DNA from: Leclercia sp. 29361
GTDB taxonomy: Bacteria > Pseudomonadota > Gammaproteobacteria > Enterobacterales > Enterobacteriaceae
DNA: 64,000 nt
NCBI RefSeq assembly: GCF_011290365.1
Contig: NZ_CP049786.1
Span: 3,286,001-3,350,000, forward strand
Direction: 5' to 3'
Shown here: positions 27,256 to 38,054 of the stretch, in pieces
Layout of the letters: every line of letters starts with the position of its first letter
Position numbering within the stretch: the first letter of the stretch is position 1
Made by a program: the position numbers and the translations under genes
The notes under the pieces: model-generated
Database searches by the model: none
Told to the model about the DNA's origin: nothing
Seen by the model: the letters and a program-made list of their open reading frames with translations, nothing else

Positions 27256-27509
27256 TGAGCCGCGTGACGCTTCGTCTGACTGGCACAGAACTCCTGTGCC
27301 AGGAAGAACACCCTTCCCTGCTTATTGCGCTGGAATCCCACCGGATTGCAGTTGAATACCAGTGCCGTGAAGGCTACTGCGGCTCCTGCCGCTGCCGCCT
27401 GGTGACCGGTCAGGTTGACTGGATCACCGAACCGCTGGCCTTCATCAACGAAGGGGAAATTTTGCCCTGCTGCTGTAGGGCAAAAGGCGATATTGAGATC
27501 GAGATGTAA
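27255..27509 (+). CDS. yfaE: 2Fe-2S ferredoxin YfaE, cofactor maintenance of NrdB
   Basis: An 84-residue ferredoxin of the plant type. The cluster ligands are the cysteines in YQCREGYCGSCRC and ILPCCCRAK. In E. coli YfaE reduces met-NrdB so that the diferric-tyrosyl cofactor can be regenerated. The start overlaps the nrdB stop by one base, indicating translational coupling. A strong terminator follows. Confidence 0.95.
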   Translation: MSRVTLRLTGTELLCQEEHPSLLIALESHRIAVEYQCREGYCGSCRCRLVTGQVDWITEPLAFINEGEILPCCCRAKGDIEIEM

Positions 27510-27535
27510 AAAAGGGCCTTCCGGCCCTTTTTTTT
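27507..27535. terminator. Bidirectional terminator, yfaE / glpQ
   Basis: The inverted repeat AAAGGGCC-TTCC-GGCCCTTT is flanked by A and T runs and lies between the convergent yfaE and glpQ. Confidence 0.92.
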
Positions 27536-28586
27536 ATTTTAAGAACGTCACCGCTTTATCCGGGAAATCTGTAAACAATCCGTCCACGCCCGCCTGGTTG
27601 TACAACACCTCATAAAGCTGATTCACATCCGTCGCATATTCCGGCAGCTGGTCCGCGCGCACCGTATAAGGATGGACCTGCATCTTGCTGGCATGCGCCT
27701 CTTTCACCATCGTCGTCAACTTCACGTGGCCCGGCGTGGAACCCTCTGCCACCAGCATGTGGTAATCCGGCCCGATGCCGTCGGCATACTGTGCAATCTG
27801 CTTCATCGCACCCGGTGTAAACATCCAGTCATAGCTGTAGTTCACCCACGTCCCGTCCGGCTTCTTCTCCTGGGTTTCATTCCAGTTAGTGTAAGCAATC
27901 AGCTGCACCAGATTGAGATCCATCCCCATCTTCGGCTCCAGCTCGGTTTTGATGCGCTTCAGCTCAGCGGCGTCAAAACACTGCAGATACACCTTGTCCT
28001 TCTTGCTGGTGTAGCCATAGTGTTTCAGCACCTCCAGCGTTTTCGCGGCAATGTCTTTCCCTTCCTGGTGGTGGAACCACGGCGCTTTGATTTCCGGATA
28101 GATACCGATATTTTTACCGGTTGAGTGGTTCAGCCCCTGAACAAACTCAATCTCTTCCTGGAAGGTATGGATGCGGAAGTCAGATTTGCCCATCGGGAAA
28201 CGTCCCGGATAAACCTGCACCTTCTTGCCATTTTCAATCTCGAAACCTTCGGTAAACTTCAGGGAACGGATCTCCGCCAGGGTAAAATCAATGGCGTAGA
28301 ACCGGCCATCCTGGCGCGCACGGTCCGGGAAACGCTCCGCCACGTCCGTCACGCGATCAAGATAGTGGTCATGCAGGACGACCAGCTGGTCGTCCTTCGT
28401 CATCACCAGATCCTGCTCCAGATAATCCGCACCCTGTGCATAGGCCATCGCTTTCGCCGGTAGCGTATGCTCCGGCAGATAGCCGCTGGCACCGCGATGA
28501 GCGATAACGATTTTATCCGCCGCCAGCGCGGACCCTGTCATCAGGCCCGCCAGCAGCAATCCGGTTGTTAAGTGAGATAATTTCAT
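27534..28586 (-). CDS. glpQ: Periplasmic glycerophosphodiester phosphodiesterase
   Basis: GlpQ hydrolyses glycerophosphodiesters in the periplasm to glycerol 3-phosphate and the free alcohol; the product enters through GlpT. The 350-residue protein has a signal peptide ending ALA-AD near residue 23. The GDPD motifs are VIAHRGASGYLPEHTLPAK and LEQDLVMTKDDQLVVLHDH, with catalytic His and metal-binding Glu and Asp. It is a little shorter than the 358 residues of E. coli. It lies 11 nt after glpT on the same strand. Confidence 0.96.
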   Translation of the reverse strand: MKLSHLTTGLLLAGLMTGSALAADKIVIAHRGASGYLPEHTLPAKAMAYAQGADYLEQDLVMTKDDQLVVLHDHYLDRVTDVAERFPDRARQDGRFYAIDFTLAEIRSLKFTEGFEIENGKKVQVYPGRFPMGKSDFRIHTFQEEIEFVQGLNHSTGKNIGIYPEIKAPWFHHQEGKDIAAKTLEVLKHYGYTSKKDKVYLQCFDAAELKRIKTELEPKMGMDLNLVQLIAYTNWNETQEKKPDGTWVNYSYDWMFTPGAMKQIAQYADGIGPDYHMLVAEGSTPGHVKLTTMVKEAHASKMQVHPYTVRADQLPEYATDVNQLYEVLYNQAGVDGLFTDFPDKAVTFLK

Positions 28587-28597
28587 GGCAAGGTTCC

Positions 28598-29950
28598 TTA
28601 TTGACGACGTGCCAGCACTTCCGCGTGATGACGTTTCTCACCGATCATCACGACAATCAGCAGCAGTACCGCCAGTACGCTTCCGCCGATCATCACCATA
28701 AAGCCGCCATCCCAGCCGAAGAAGTCAACGGTATAGCCCACGATGGCGCTCGCTGCGACCGACCCACCCAGATAGCCGAACAGACCGGTAAAGCCTGCCG
28801 CCGTGCCTGCCGCTTTTTTCGGTGCCAGTTCCAGGGCATGCAGACCGATCAGCATAACCGGACCATAAATCAGGAAGCCGATGACGATCATGCAGGCCAT
28901 ATCCACACCCGGGTTGCCCGGCGGGTTGAGCCAGTACACGACGGTGGCGATGGTCACCAGGGTCATAAAGAAGACGCCCGTCGCACCGCGGTTACCTTTG
29001 AACACCTTGTCCGACATCCAGCCGCAAATCAGCGTGCCCGGGATCCCGGCGTATTCATACAGGAAGTAGGCCCAGGAGGATTTATCCAGCGCGAAGTGCT
29101 TCACCTCTTTCAGGTAAGTCGGGGACCAGTCCAGAATGCCGTAGCGCAGCAGATAAACGAACACGTTCGCCACCGCGATGTACCACAGCAGTTTGTTGGG
29201 CAGCACGTACTTCATGAAGATCTGTTTTGCCGTCAGCTCTTCTTCGTGCTTCTCACTGTAATCATCCGGATAGTCATTTTTGTACTCTTCAATCGGCGGC
29301 AGGCCGCAGGATTGCGGCGTGTCGCGCATCAGGGCAAAGGCAATAATCGCCACCACAATGGCACCAAAGGCTGGCATATAAAGGGCAGCGTGCCAGTCGT
29401 TGAACCAGGCCATCCCCAGCAGGAACAGCAGAGGCGGAAGACCGCCCCCTACGTTATGCGCGCAGTTCCACACCGACACGATACCGCCACGCTCTTTCTG
29501 CGACCACCAGTGCACCATGGTACGTCCGCATGGCGGCCATCCCATCCCCTGGAACCAGCCGCAGAGGAACAGCAGGACGAACATGACGGCAATGCTGGAG
29601 GTTGCCCACGGCACAAAGCCCATAAACAGCATGACCGCTGCCGCCAGGATCAGACCGGCAGGCAGGAAGACGCGCGGATTCGAGCGATCGGACACTGAAC
29701 CCATAATGAATTTGGAAAAACCGTAGGCGATAGAGATCCCTGACAGCGCGAACCCCAGATCGCCACGGGAAAAGCCCTGCTCCACCAGATACGGCATGGC
29801 AAGCGCAAAGTTTTTACGCACAAGGTAATACGCCGCGTACCCGAAGAAGATCCCCAGGAAGATTTGCCAACGCAGACGGCGGTATAGCGGATCAATTTCT
29901 GCCTCTGGCAGACGCGCCCGATGTGGCGCAGGTTTGAAGATACTGAGCAT
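28598..29950 (-). CDS. glpT: Glycerol-3-phosphate:phosphate antiporter GlpT
   Basis: GlpT is a twelve-helix MFS antiporter of the organophosphate:phosphate family. It imports glycerol 3-phosphate and is also the main route for fosfomycin. The 450-residue protein begins [20 protein letters not shown]. It has the substrate-binding arginine in [23 protein letters not shown] and the family signature [21 protein letters not shown]. No frameshift or premature stop is seen. It is the promoter-proximal gene of glpTQ and divergent from glpABC. Confidence 0.97.
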   Translation of the reverse strand: MLSIFKPAPHRARLPEAEIDPLYRRLRWQIFLGIFFGYAAYYLVRKNFALAMPYLVEQGFSRGDLGFALSGISIAYGFSKFIMGSVSDRSNPRVFLPAGLILAAAVMLFMGFVPWATSSIAVMFVLLFLCGWFQGMGWPPCGRTMVHWWSQKERGGIVSVWNCAHNVGGGLPPLLFLLGMAWFNDWHAALYMPAFGAIVVAIIAFALMRDTPQSCGLPPIEEYKNDYPDDYSEKHEEELTAKQIFMKYVLPNKLLWYIAVANVFVYLLRYGILDWSPTYLKEVKHFALDKSSWAYFLYEYAGIPGTLICGWMSDKVFKGNRGATGVFFMTLVTIATVVYWLNPPGNPGVDMACMIVIGFLIYGPVMLIGLHALELAPKKAAGTAAGFTGLFGYLGGSVAASAIVGYTVDFFGWDGGFMVMIGGSVLAVLLLIVVMIGEKRHHAEVLARRQ

Positions 29951-30206
29951 AACAGCCTCCGTGGCCAGGTATTGAATTTACAGGGGCTTAACTGCCCCCG
30001 ACTCCAGCGAGGCCGCGATGTTAAGAAATCTCAGTGATTGTTACTGTGAATCAACGCACAGATTGTTACAGAAATATGACAGAATGCGCAAAAAAGCTCA
30101 TGAAATCACGTTTCACTTTCGAATATCGCTCGTTTGTGCTCGAAATCAAACAAACCACAGTTTTAGTGTGGCTAAATGATAAAAAAACGAACACAGAGGG
30201 ATGACA
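29951..30206. promoter_or_regulatory. Divergent glpTQ / glpABC control region
   Basis: The 256-nt region between glpT and glpA should hold the GlpR, CRP, ArcA and FNR sites known for these operons. Around 30111-30150 I see clustered TTTCGAAT, CGCTCGTTT and TGCTCGAAATCAA repeats resembling GlpR operators. TGTGGCTAAATGAT (about 30167-30180) could supply a glpA -10. Exact site borders cannot be given by eye. Confidence 0.5.
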
Positions 30207-31835
30207 ATGACCATTCACGATCCTCGGTTCAGCGATGTGATAATCATTGGTGGTGGCGCTACCGGCGCCGGGATCGCACGCGATTGCGCCCTTCGCGGCT
30301 TAAGCGTCACGCTTCTGGAGCGCCATGATATTGCGACAGGCGCAACCGGGCGTAACCACGGCCTGCTGCACAGCGGCGCGCGGTATGCGGTCACCGACGA
30401 TGAATCCGCGCGCGAATGTATTGCTGAAAACCAGATCCTCAGGCGTATAGCCCGCCACTGCATTGAACCGACCGACGGCCTTTTTATCACCCTTCCCGAG
30501 GATGATCTCGCCTTTCAGGATACCTTTATCACCGCCTGTCATGCAGCTGGCATTCAGGCTGAGGCCATGGACCCGGCGCGGGCGCGGCGGCTGGAACCTT
30601 CGGTTAACCCGGCGCTTATCGGCGCGGTAAAAGTCCCTGACGGCACCGTCGATCCGTTCCGCCTGACCGCCGCCAATATGCTGGACGCCCGCGAGCATGG
30701 CGCGCGTATCCTCACCGGGCACGACGTGACCGGGCTTATCCGGGAAGGTAATCGCATCTGCGGCGTGCGGGTGTTTAACACGCAATACAATGAACACGGC
30801 GAGCTGTATGCCGCCGTCGTGGTCAACGCGGCGGGGATCTGGGGGCAGCGCATTGCGGAATACGCCGACCTGTCGGTGCGCATGTTCCCGGCGAAAGGCT
30901 CGCTGCTGATCCTCGACCACCGCATCAATAACCACGTGATCAACCGCTGCCGCACACCCTCTGACGCCGATATCCTCGTCCCGGGCGATACTATTTCGTT
31001 AATTGGTACAACCTCAACCCATGTGGACTACAGCGAGATTGATTACAACCGCGTGACCGCCGAAGAGGTCGACATCCTGCTGCGTGAAGGGGAAAAACTG
31101 GCGCCGGTGATGGCGCAGACGCGTATTCTGCGCGCCTACGCGGGCGTGCGTCCGCTGGTCGCCAGCGACAACGACCCGAGCGGGCGTAGCGTCAGCCGTG
31201 GCATTGTGCTGCTCGACCATGCCGCGCGTGACGGTCTGGACGGGTTTATCACTATCACCGGTGGCAAGCTGATGACCTACCGTCTGATGGCCGAGTGGGC
31301 AACCGATGCCGTCTGCCACAAACTGGGCAGTACCCAATCGTGCGTGACGGCAGAACAGCCTCTGCCCGGATCGCGGCAATCCACCGAAAAGACTCTACAA
31401 AAAATTATCTCTCTGCCGGCCCCTCTGCGCGGGTCGGCCATCTATCGCCATGGCGACAGAACGCCGGTCTGGCTGGGTGAAGGGCGGCTGAGCCGCAGTC
31501 TGGTATGCGAGTGTGAAGCCGTTACCGCCGGGGAAGTGCAATACGCGGTGGAGAACCTGACGGTCAATAGCCTGCTCGACCTCCGCCGCCGCACCCGCGT
31601 CGGAATGGGGACCTGCCAGGGCGAGCTCTGCGCCTGTCGTGCCGCCGGGCTGCTGCAACGTTTTCATACCACTACCGCCACCCAGTCGCTCGATCAGCTT
31701 AGCGCATTTTTAAACGAGCGCTGGAAGGGCATTCAGCCTGTCGCCTGGGGTGATGCCCTGCGTGAAAGCGAGTTTACCCGCTGGGTCTACCAGGGGCTGT
31801 GCGGTCTTGAAAAGGAGCAACAGGATGAAATTTGA
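30207..31835 (+). CDS. glpA: Anaerobic glycerol-3-phosphate dehydrogenase, subunit A
   Basis: GlpA is the catalytic FAD subunit that oxidises glycerol 3-phosphate to dihydroxyacetone phosphate during anaerobic respiration. The FAD motif [21 protein letters not shown] lies near residues 11-31. The C-terminal part has a BFD-like [2Fe-2S] motif, CECEAV...[10 protein letters not shown] placed the start at 30207: AGAGGG has about 5-nt spacing to this ATG but abuts the ATG at 30201, and 542 residues equals E. coli. The 3' end overlaps glpB by 11 nt. Confidence 0.96.
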   Translation: MTIHDPRFSDVIIIGGGATGAGIARDCALRGLSVTLLERHDIATGATGRNHGLLHSGARYAVTDDESARECIAENQILRRIARHCIEPTDGLFITLPEDDLAFQDTFITACHAAGIQAEAMDPARARRLEPSVNPALIGAVKVPDGTVDPFRLTAANMLDAREHGARILTGHDVTGLIREGNRICGVRVFNTQYNEHGELYAAVVVNAAGIWGQRIAEYADLSVRMFPAKGSLLILDHRINNHVINRCRTPSDADILVPGDTISLIGTTSTHVDYSEIDYNRVTAEEVDILLREGEKLAPVMAQTRILRAYAGVRPLVASDNDPSGRSVSRGIVLLDHAARDGLDGFITITGGKLMTYRLMAEWATDAVCHKLGSTQSCVTAEQPLPGSRQSTEKTLQKIISLPAPLRGSAIYRHGDRTPVWLGEGRLSRSLVCECEAVTAGEVQYAVENLTVNSLLDLRRRTRVGMGTCQGELCACRAAGLLQRFHTTTATQSLDQLSAFLNERWKGIQPVAWGDALRESEFTRWVYQGLCGLEKEQQDEI

Positions 31836-33042
31836 TACCGTGATTGTCGGCGGCGGACTGGCGGGCCTGCTCTGTGGCATCAAACTCACAAAGCAGGGGC
31901 TGCGCTGCGCCATTATCACCCGGGGCCAGAGCGCCCTGCACTTCTCGTCGGGCTCGCTGGATCTGATAGACGAAGCGTACCGCGATCAACTGCCGCCAGA
32001 GCACCCCTATCACCTGACTGGCGCGCAGCATATTGACCGCTTTGCGCTGGAAGCCGAAGCGCTACTGGCGGACTGCGGCGCACACCTTAAGGGGAGCGCC
32101 AGGCAAAATCATCAGCGCGTCACGCCGCTCGGCACCCTGCGCTCTGCCTGGCTCAGTCCGGAGGAGGTGCCCGTTGCCCCGTTCAGTGCCGGGCGCGTGC
32201 GGGTCGTGGGTATCAGCGGTTTTCTGGATTTTCAGCCCCATCTTGCGGCGGCGTCACTTTGCCGTCAGGGGGTTAATGCCGAAACGGCAGAGATAGAGCT
32301 GCCCGAGCTGGATGTTCTGCGCGACAACCCGAGCGAGTTTCGCGCGGTGAATATCGCCCGCTTCCTTGATAACGAAGATAAATGGTCGCTGCTGTATGAC
32401 GCGCTCAGGCCGCTCGGCGAAAGCTGTGACGCGCTGTTGATGCCCGCCTGCTTTGGCTTACGCGACAACCGCCTCTGGCGCTGGCTCTCGGCTCGTCTGC
32501 CCTGCACTCTCGGTCTGCTGCCAACGCTGCCCCCTTCCGTACCCGGCATTCGCCTGCATACCCAGCTGCAGCGCAAATTTGTTGCGCAGGGTGGCGTCTG
32601 GATGGCGGGGGATGAAGTGAAGAAAATGACGCTGACGGACGGCGCGATAAGTGAAATCTGGACGCGCAATCACGATGATATTCCGCTTCTTGCCCGCTAT
32701 ACGGTGCTGGCAAGCGGCAGTTTCTTCAGTAACGGACTGCTGAGCAGCCGGGATGGCATCCGGGAAGCCATTATGGGGCTGGATGTGCGGCAAAGCGCCT
32801 CCCGCGCGGACTGGTATCAGAGTGATTTCTTCTCGCCGCAGCCCTGGCAACAGTTCGGCGTGATTGCCGATAATCAGCTACATCCGCAACTTGCCGGTAA
32901 GCCAGTCAGTAATCTCTTTGCCATCGGCTCGCTGCTGGGCGGATACGATCCTGTCGCCCAGGGATGCGGTGGCGGCGTCTGCGCCGTGACGGCACTGTAT
33001 GTCGCAGAGCAGATTAGCCAGCGCACGGAGGCTGAACGATGA
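31825..33042 (+). CDS. glpB: Anaerobic glycerol-3-phosphate dehydrogenase, subunit B
   Basis: GlpB is the second flavin-binding subunit, thought to move electrons from GlpA toward the membrane anchor. It begins [21 protein letters not shown], a Rossmann FAD motif, and has the conserved C-terminal [20 protein letters not shown]. The length is 405 residues against 419 in E. coli; the difference lies in the region after SGSLDL, near residues 50-75. AGGAG precedes the start, inside the end of glpA. The last four bases overlap glpC (ATGA). Confidence 0.95.
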   Translation: MKFDTVIVGGGLAGLLCGIKLTKQGLRCAIITRGQSALHFSSGSLDLIDEAYRDQLPPEHPYHLTGAQHIDRFALEAEALLADCGAHLKGSARQNHQRVTPLGTLRSAWLSPEEVPVAPFSAGRVRVVGISGFLDFQPHLAAASLCRQGVNAETAEIELPELDVLRDNPSEFRAVNIARFLDNEDKWSLLYDALRPLGESCDALLMPACFGLRDNRLWRWLSARLPCTLGLLPTLPPSVPGIRLHTQLQRKFVAQGGVWMAGDEVKKMTLTDGAISEIWTRNHDDIPLLARYTVLASGSFFSNGLLSSRDGIREAIMGLDVRQSASRADWYQSDFFSPQPWQQFGVIADNQLHPQLAGKPVSNLFAIGSLLGGYDPVAQGCGGGVCAVTALYVAEQISQRTEAER

Positions 33043-34229
33043 ACGATACCCGTTTTGAAAGCTGCATCAAATGCACGGTGTGTACCACCGTCTGTCCGGT
33101 CAGCGGCGTAAATCCGCGCTATCCTGGTCCGAAACAGGCCGGACCGGACGGCGAGCGTCTGCGCCTGAAGGACGGCAAACTGTACGACGAGGCGCTGAAA
33201 TACTGCATTAACTGTAAACGCTGTGAGGTGGCCTGTCCGTCCGATGTCAAGATCGGCGATATCATCCAGCGCGCCCGGGCGCGCTATAGCAGGCAAAAAC
33301 CGTCCTTGCGGGACGCTATTCTGAGCCACACTGACCTGATGGGGAGCCTGTCGACGCCGTTTGCCCCGCTGGTGAATGCTGCGACCTCTCTCAAACCGGT
33401 GCGCCAGCTGCTGGATGCCACGCTGAAGATAGACCATCACCGCAGTCTGCCCAAATATTCTCACGGCACTTTCCGCCGTTGGTACAAGTCCGTCGCGACG
33501 GAGCAGGCGAAGTATGCTGACCAGGTGGCCTTTTTCCACGGCTGCTATGTGAATTACAACCACCCGCAGCTGGGTAAAGATCTGCTGAAGGTGCTTAACG
33601 CCATGGGAACAGGCGTTCAGTTACTGAATAAAGAGAAGTGCTGTGGCGTACCGCTGATTGCCAACGGGTTTACCGATAAAGCGCGCAGGCAGGCCAAAAG
33701 CAACGTCGCGTCGCTGAGGGTGGCTATTGTCGACAAAGGTATTCCAGTGCTGGCAACCTCGTCCACCTGCACCTTCACCCTGCGCGATGAGTACCCGCAT
33801 CTGCTGGACGTGGATAATACCGGGCTGCGCGAACACATCGAGCTGGCGACGCGTTATCTGTGGCGCAAACTGGATAGCGGGCAGACGTTGCCGCTGGGGA
33901 AATTGCCCCTGAAAGTGGTGTATCACACACCCTGTCATATGGAGAAAATGGGCTGGTCGCTCTATACGCTTGAACTGCTGCGGTTGATTCCGGGGCTGGA
34001 GCTAACGGTGCTGGACTCACGCTGCTGCGGTATTGCGGGAACCTACGGTTTTAAGCGTGAAAACTACGAAACGTCACAGGCGATTGGCGCCCCGCTGTTC
34101 CGCCAGATTGAAGAGAGCGGCGCCGATATCGTGGTGACCGACTGCGAAACCTGCAAGTGGCAGATTGAGATGTCCACCAGCAAGCGCTGTGAACATCCGA
34201 TTACCCTGCTGGCGAAGGCGCTGGGCTGA
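33039..34229 (+). CDS. glpC: Anaerobic glycerol-3-phosphate dehydrogenase, subunit C
   Basis: GlpC anchors the GlpAB dimer to the inner membrane and passes electrons to menaquinone. The 396-residue protein has two [4Fe-4S] motifs, [12 protein letters not shown] (residues about 8-19) and [12 protein letters not shown] (about 52-63). These are followed by two cysteine-rich CCG domains (CCGVPL and CCGIAG), as in heterodisulfide reductase-like proteins. CGGAGG sits ahead of the ATG. It closes the glpABC operon. Confidence 0.96.
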   Translation: MNDTRFESCIKCTVCTTVCPVSGVNPRYPGPKQAGPDGERLRLKDGKLYDEALKYCINCKRCEVACPSDVKIGDIIQRARARYSRQKPSLRDAILSHTDLMGSLSTPFAPLVNAATSLKPVRQLLDATLKIDHHRSLPKYSHGTFRRWYKSVATEQAKYADQVAFFHGCYVNYNHPQLGKDLLKVLNAMGTGVQLLNKEKCCGVPLIANGFTDKARRQAKSNVASLRVAIVDKGIPVLATSSTCTFTLRDEYPHLLDVDNTGLREHIELATRYLWRKLDSGQTLPLGKLPLKVVYHTPCHMEKMGWSLYTLELLRLIPGLELTVLDSRCCGIAGTYGFKRENYETSQAIGAPLFRQIEESGADIVVTDCETCKWQIEMSTSKRCEHPITLLAKALG

Positions 34230-34234
34230 ACAGC

Positions 34235-34253
34235 GCCGGGGAAAGGCCCCGGC
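34235..34253. terminator. Hairpin between glpC and yfaY
   Basis: GCCGGGG / CCCCGGC with a five-base loop lies between the convergent glpC and yfaY. The following T-run is short (GGTTTT), so termination may be partial. Confidence 0.5.
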
Positions 34254-34260
34254 ACAGGTT

Positions 34261-35460
34261 TTACTCAACGAACAGCGATTCGACGACGTTGATCCAGCCA
34301 TGCTCGCTGGCCACCGGCTTATCGTTCAGCCAGCGGCGCAGCATGTTCAGTGCCATCATGGCGCAGACCTCCTGACGGACTGCCAGGCTGTAGCGCGTTG
34401 TGCTCATTTTCACCCGCAGGGCGTGGGTGCCTTCCGGGGTAGCCAGGGCAAAGTTGAGATGATCCTCTTCCGCACCCGACACTGCCAGTGCCAGACCGGC
34501 AAAATGTTTCACACGCCGCTCGGCCACCCAGTGGGCAGTTTGCGCCAGGGTCTCTTCCTGAGAAGGTACTACCTCGCTGGCCAGCAATGGAGCGCTTACC
34601 CGGGAGAGTTGTAACGCCAGCAGGCCACCGGTAAATTGCTCGCTGAGGGTCAGGCTCAGTTGGCGGGCCTGCAGATCGCGGGCGATTTGCGCCGGGAGCC
34701 CTTCGGTGCCTTCGAAGATCAGGTTCTCACCCGCCACGCGCTGCACCTCAGGCCACAGGGCCAGCATTGCGGCCTTCTCGGTTGCCGGACCGGTTAATTT
34801 CAGTTCGATAATCGGCATCGAGGAGCGATAGCCCATGGTCACACCTGGCGGCAACGTCAGGTGATCGAGGCTCTGGGCCAGGTCACTCTCCGAGCGGCCA
34901 AAGGTGGTGAGACGCAAACAGATTGGCGGTTCGGGAAAGGTAAAACGCTGACGCAGACGCGGCAGGATCTCTTTTTCCACCATCACCTTGAATTCAGACG
35001 GGACGCCGGGGGTGAAGAACATCAGGCAGCGATTAAGCTGAACGGCAAAGCCGCAGGCGGTGCCGACCGGGTTATCAACCAACTCCGCGCTGGCCGGAAT
35101 TTCTGCCTGCTTGCGGTTGCTGGGGGCCATCACCTTGCCGCGATCGCTGAAGAACCGCTCCATATGGCTGAGCCACTCGGTGTGCAGCACCAGCGCTTCG
35201 CCTTTCGCCGTGGCGGCGGCCAGCGCGCTCAGATCGTCGCTGGTAGGGCCGAGGCCACCGTTCACAATCAGCACATCTGCCTGTTCGCTTCGCTCACGCA
35301 GAACGTTGACCAGCGCCTCCAGCGAGTCGCCCACCGTGTTACGCCGCGTTAACGGTAATCCCTGCTCAAAGAAAATATCCGCCAGCCAGGCCGCATTGGT
35401 ATCAGTGATTTGTCCATGCAGTACTTCATCGCCAGTGGACAGCATCTCCACGTTTATCAT
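34261..35460 (-). CDS. yfaY: CinA-like protein YfaY
   Basis: A 399-residue CinA-family protein matching E. coli YfaY (400 residues). The N-terminal part is a molybdopterin-binding-like domain (VEMLSTGDEVLHGQITDTN, VNGGLGPTSDDLS). The C-terminal part resembles nicotinamide mononucleotide deamidase, but in E. coli YfaY this domain is reported to lack the activity that YgaD (PncC) has. The start at 35460 follows GGGAG at good spacing. The role is not established; it is convergent with glpC. Confidence 0.88.
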   Translation of the reverse strand: MINVEMLSTGDEVLHGQITDTNAAWLADIFFEQGLPLTRRNTVGDSLEALVNVLRERSEQADVLIVNGGLGPTSDDLSALAAATAKGEALVLHTEWLSHMERFFSDRGKVMAPSNRKQAEIPASAELVDNPVGTACGFAVQLNRCLMFFTPGVPSEFKVMVEKEILPRLRQRFTFPEPPICLRLTTFGRSESDLAQSLDHLTLPPGVTMGYRSSMPIIELKLTGPATEKAAMLALWPEVQRVAGENLIFEGTEGLPAQIARDLQARQLSLTLSEQFTGGLLALQLSRVSAPLLASEVVPSQEETLAQTAHWVAERRVKHFAGLALAVSGAEEDHLNFALATPEGTHALRVKMSTTRYSLAVRQEVCAMMALNMLRRWLNDKPVASEHGWINVVESLFVE

Positions 35461-35553
35461 TGTGTTCTCCCGCATTTGTGGTGAAAACACTATAACGCAA
35501 TCGGCTGTGGGGGGAAGAGGGAAACAGGCGCGGCAGACGCCGCGCCGGGGGGA

Positions 35554-36096
35554 TCAGAAGCCTGCGCTCACGCCCACGTACGGGCCATCGGCAATCGCAT
35601 TGTCACGGTTGCCGTCTTTGCCCGCCAGGTTCAGGTAACGGTAGCCCGCCTCGATGGTGATCGGGCGCATGATGGTCCAGCGCGCACCGGCATTGGCCTC
35701 TTCGTAGCTATCGATACCGCTCGAGAGGGAGTCCGGGGAGTAGTAATACTCGCCAAACAGACCAAAGCTGTTGCCAATTTTCCACTGCAGGCCGCCGCCT
35801 ACTGCTGCCGCATAGCCTTCATCGCTGTCTTTCGGGTGGGTGTAGATACCTTTCCCGCCCACGGTGGCGAGGAACGGACCGAGAGGCACGTTCAGGCCCA
35901 GTCCGACGCTGGCCACGTCACCCTCATCGTCGTTATTGGTCCAGTTGCCGGTCGCAAACAGGCCCGACGTTTCCGTGCCAAAACCGACGCCAACGTTGGT
36001 GTAGTCCTCACCGGCCTGGCCGCTGATGGAAATTGCGTTTGCTGCCGCAGAAACGAACATCAGGCCGCCAAGGCCCAGTAATGCCACTTTTTTCAT
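35554..36096 (-). CDS. yfaZ: YfaZ family outer membrane protein
   Basis: A 180-residue exported protein, the same length as E. coli YfaZ, with a signal peptide MKKVALLGLGGLMFVSAAANA. The rest alternates polar and hydrophobic residues and ends in SAGF, as expected for a small outer membrane beta-barrel. The function is unknown; it has been listed as a putative porin. GGGAT lies ahead of the ATG, and the frame could be read six codons further upstream without support. It is divergent from the catalase gene. Confidence 0.85.
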   Translation of the reverse strand: MKKVALLGLGGLMFVSAAANAISISGQAGEDYTNVGVGFGTETSGLFATGNWTNNDDEGDVASVGLGLNVPLGPFLATVGGKGIYTHPKDSDEGYAAAVGGGLQWKIGNSFGLFGEYYYSPDSLSSGIDSYEEANAGARWTIMRPITIEAGYRYLNLAGKDGNRDNAIADGPYVGVSAGF

Positions 36097-36366
36097 TGTC
36101 GTGATCCCGCACAATTATTGAGATAAATTCCAAAAACGCGTGATTTTAACGTGAGTCGGCCCGGGATCAACGCTGAGGTGATGTAATAAAAAAATTAGAT
36201 TGTAACGAGTTGATACTTACAGGTTTTAACAATGTTAAATTCTGAGAAACACTTTACGCCCGCTTTGGTTGCGTCCGATCAATACCCGCCCTGACTAACT
36301 TCTTTAGATTATCTTTCGCTCAAAACGGAAATTTAAAGACCAATACTCACACATCAGGGAGAAAAC
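36097..36366. promoter_or_regulatory. Divergent yfaZ / katA intergenic region
   Basis: A 270-nt AT-rich region. TTGATA (36210-36215) and TGTTAA (36233-36238) are spaced by 17 nt and could promote katA, but the -10 is poor. I looked for OxyR- and RpoS-type features and found none I would assert. Confidence 0.35.
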
Positions 36367-37815
36367 ATGAGCAAGAAAGGTTTAACCACCGCCTCCGGCT
36401 GCCCCGTGGTTCATAACAATAATGTTGCTACAGCGGGCCCACGTGGACCGATGCTGCTGCAGGATGTCTGGTTCCTGGAAAAACTGGCGCATTTCGACCG
36501 GGAAGTGATCCCTGAACGTCGGATGCACGCCAAAGGTTCAGGCGCCTACGGTACCTTTACCGTGACCCAGGATATCACCGCCTTTAGCCGGGCGAAGCTG
36601 TTCTCCGCCGTCGGTAAAAAAACCGATCTCTTTGTGCGCTTCTCTACCGTTGCCGGTGAACGCGGCGCCGCCGATGCAGAACGCGATATCCGCGGCTTTT
36701 CCATCAAGTTTTATACCGAAGAAGGCAACTGGGATCTGGTCGGAAATAACACGCCCGTCTTCTACCTGCGCGATCCGCTGAAGTTCCCGGATCTCAATCA
36801 CGTGGTAAAACGCGATCCGCGTACCAACCTGCGTAATCCGACTTACAAATGGGATTTCTTCTCTCAACTGCCGGAAACGCTGCACCAGCTCACCATTGAC
36901 TTCAGCGATCGCGGCCTGCCGTGCTCCTATCGCACCATGCACGGCTTTGGTAGCCACGCCTTTAGCTTTATTAACCACAACAACGAACGCTTCTGGGTGA
37001 AATTCCACCTCAAGTCCCAACAGGGTATTGCTAACCTGCAGGATGATGAAGCCAAACGCCTGGTCGCAGAAGATCGTGAGAGTTCCCAGCGCGATCTCTT
37101 TACCTCTATCGAAAAAGGCGATTTCCCACGCTGGACGTTTTACGTGCAGATCATGCCAGAAAGCGATGCTGCGAAGGTGCCGTACAACCCCTTCGATCTG
37201 ACCAAGGTCTGGCCGCACGGCGACTATCCGCTGATGGAAGTGGGCGTGCTGGAGCTGAACCGTAACCCGGATAACTACTTTGCGGAAGTTGAGCAGGTGG
37301 CGATGTCGCCTGCTAACGTGGTGCCGGGGATTGGCTTCTCACCGGATCGCATGCTGCAGGGTCGCCTCTTCTCCTACGGCGATGCCCACCGCTACCGTTT
37401 AGGCGTTAACCATCATCAGATCCCGGTGAACGCCCCGCGCTGTCCGTTCCATAACTACCATCGCGACGGCGCGATGCGTGTGGATGGCAACAGCGGCAAC
37501 GGTGCTACCTATGAGCCAAACAGCTTTGGTCTCTTCCAGGAACAGCCGGACTTCAGCGAGCCGCCGTTGTCGCTTGAGGGTGCCGCTGACCACTGGAATC
37601 ATCGTGAGGATACTGACTACTTCAGCCAGCCGCGCAAGCTGTTTGAACTGCTGAGCCCGGAAGAGCACCAGCGGATGTTTGCACGTATCGCCGGGGATAT
37701 GCGGGATGTGCCGGCATTTATTCAGGCGCGCCAGATTGCCCTGTTCAGCGAGGTTCATCCTGACTACGGGGCGGGGGTTCAGGCAGCGCTGATGCGCTTA
37801 GCCGAAGAGAAGTAA
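36367..37815 (+). CDS. katA: Small-subunit monofunctional heme catalase
   Basis: This catalase degrades hydrogen peroxide to water and oxygen in the cytoplasm. The 482-residue length fits clade 3 catalases, unlike the 753-residue KatE or the catalase-peroxidase KatG of E. coli. The catalytic His and Asn are in [13 protein letters not shown] and [15 protein letters not shown]. The proximal heme ligand Tyr is in the C-terminal motif [23 protein letters not shown] precedes the ATG. It has its own terminator. No homolog lies here in E. coli K-12, so the gene belongs to the variable content of the region. Confidence 0.93.
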   Translation: MSKKGLTTASGCPVVHNNNVATAGPRGPMLLQDVWFLEKLAHFDREVIPERRMHAKGSGAYGTFTVTQDITAFSRAKLFSAVGKKTDLFVRFSTVAGERGAADAERDIRGFSIKFYTEEGNWDLVGNNTPVFYLRDPLKFPDLNHVVKRDPRTNLRNPTYKWDFFSQLPETLHQLTIDFSDRGLPCSYRTMHGFGSHAFSFINHNNERFWVKFHLKSQQGIANLQDDEAKRLVAEDRESSQRDLFTSIEKGDFPRWTFYVQIMPESDAAKVPYNPFDLTKVWPHGDYPLMEVGVLELNRNPDNYFAEVEQVAMSPANVVPGIGFSPDRMLQGRLFSYGDAHRYRLGVNHHQIPVNAPRCPFHNYHRDGAMRVDGNSGNGATYEPNSFGLFQEQPDFSEPPLSLEGAADHWNHREDTDYFSQPRKLFELLSPEEHQRMFARIAGDMRDVPAFIQARQIALFSEVHPDYGAGVQAALMRLAEEK

Positions 37816-37821
37816 AAACAG

Positions 37822-37848
37822 AACGGGAGCTCAGGCTCCCGTTTTTTG
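37822..37848 (+). terminator. Terminator of katA
   Basis: The inverted repeat AACGGGAGC / GCTCCCGTT with a short loop is followed by a run of T, 7 nt after the katA stop. Confidence 0.88.
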
Positions 37849-37856
37849 TTGCAGGA

Positions 37857-38054
37857 TTAATGACTGGCCTGCTCGACAATCTCGGGTGCCAGCCCGGTCA
37901 GTTGAGTGACAGTCTCCGGCGGCAGGCCCTTTTCCAGCATCACCTTCGCGATGCGAAGCGCCTCCTGTTCGATGCCTTCCGCTCTGCCCTGACTCAGCCC
38001 CTGATTTAATCCCTGGGCCATGCCCTCTTCCCGGAGATATTGCGCAATATTCAT
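37857..38054 (-). CDS. Candidate intragenic small protein within rpn
   Basis: In the same frame as the rpn gene, an ATG at 38054 is preceded by the consensus Shine-Dalgarno AAGGAG (38061-38066) at 6-nt spacing. This would make a 65-residue protein identical to the C-terminal end of the nuclease, MNIAQYLREEGMAQGLNQGL onward. For E. coli Rpn proteins, separately translated small C-terminal forms (RpnS) are known to block the toxicity of the full-length nuclease. Expression here is inferred from the start site alone. Alternatively the site is a chance match, but a six-base consensus at ideal spacing inside a gene is unusual. Confidence 0.6.
   Translation of the reverse strand: MNIAQYLREEGMAQGLNQGLSQGRAEGIEQEALRIAKVMLEKGLPPETVTQLTGLAPEIVEQASH

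Noticed and set aside
28598..29950. Loss of function in glpT (fosfomycin resistance)
   Set aside because: The frame is intact and the conserved motifs are present.
36367..37815. Possible KatE or KatG identity for the catalase
   Set aside because: The length of 482 residues and lack of a C-terminal flavodoxin-like domain exclude KatE. There is no peroxidase-type sequence, so it is not KatG.
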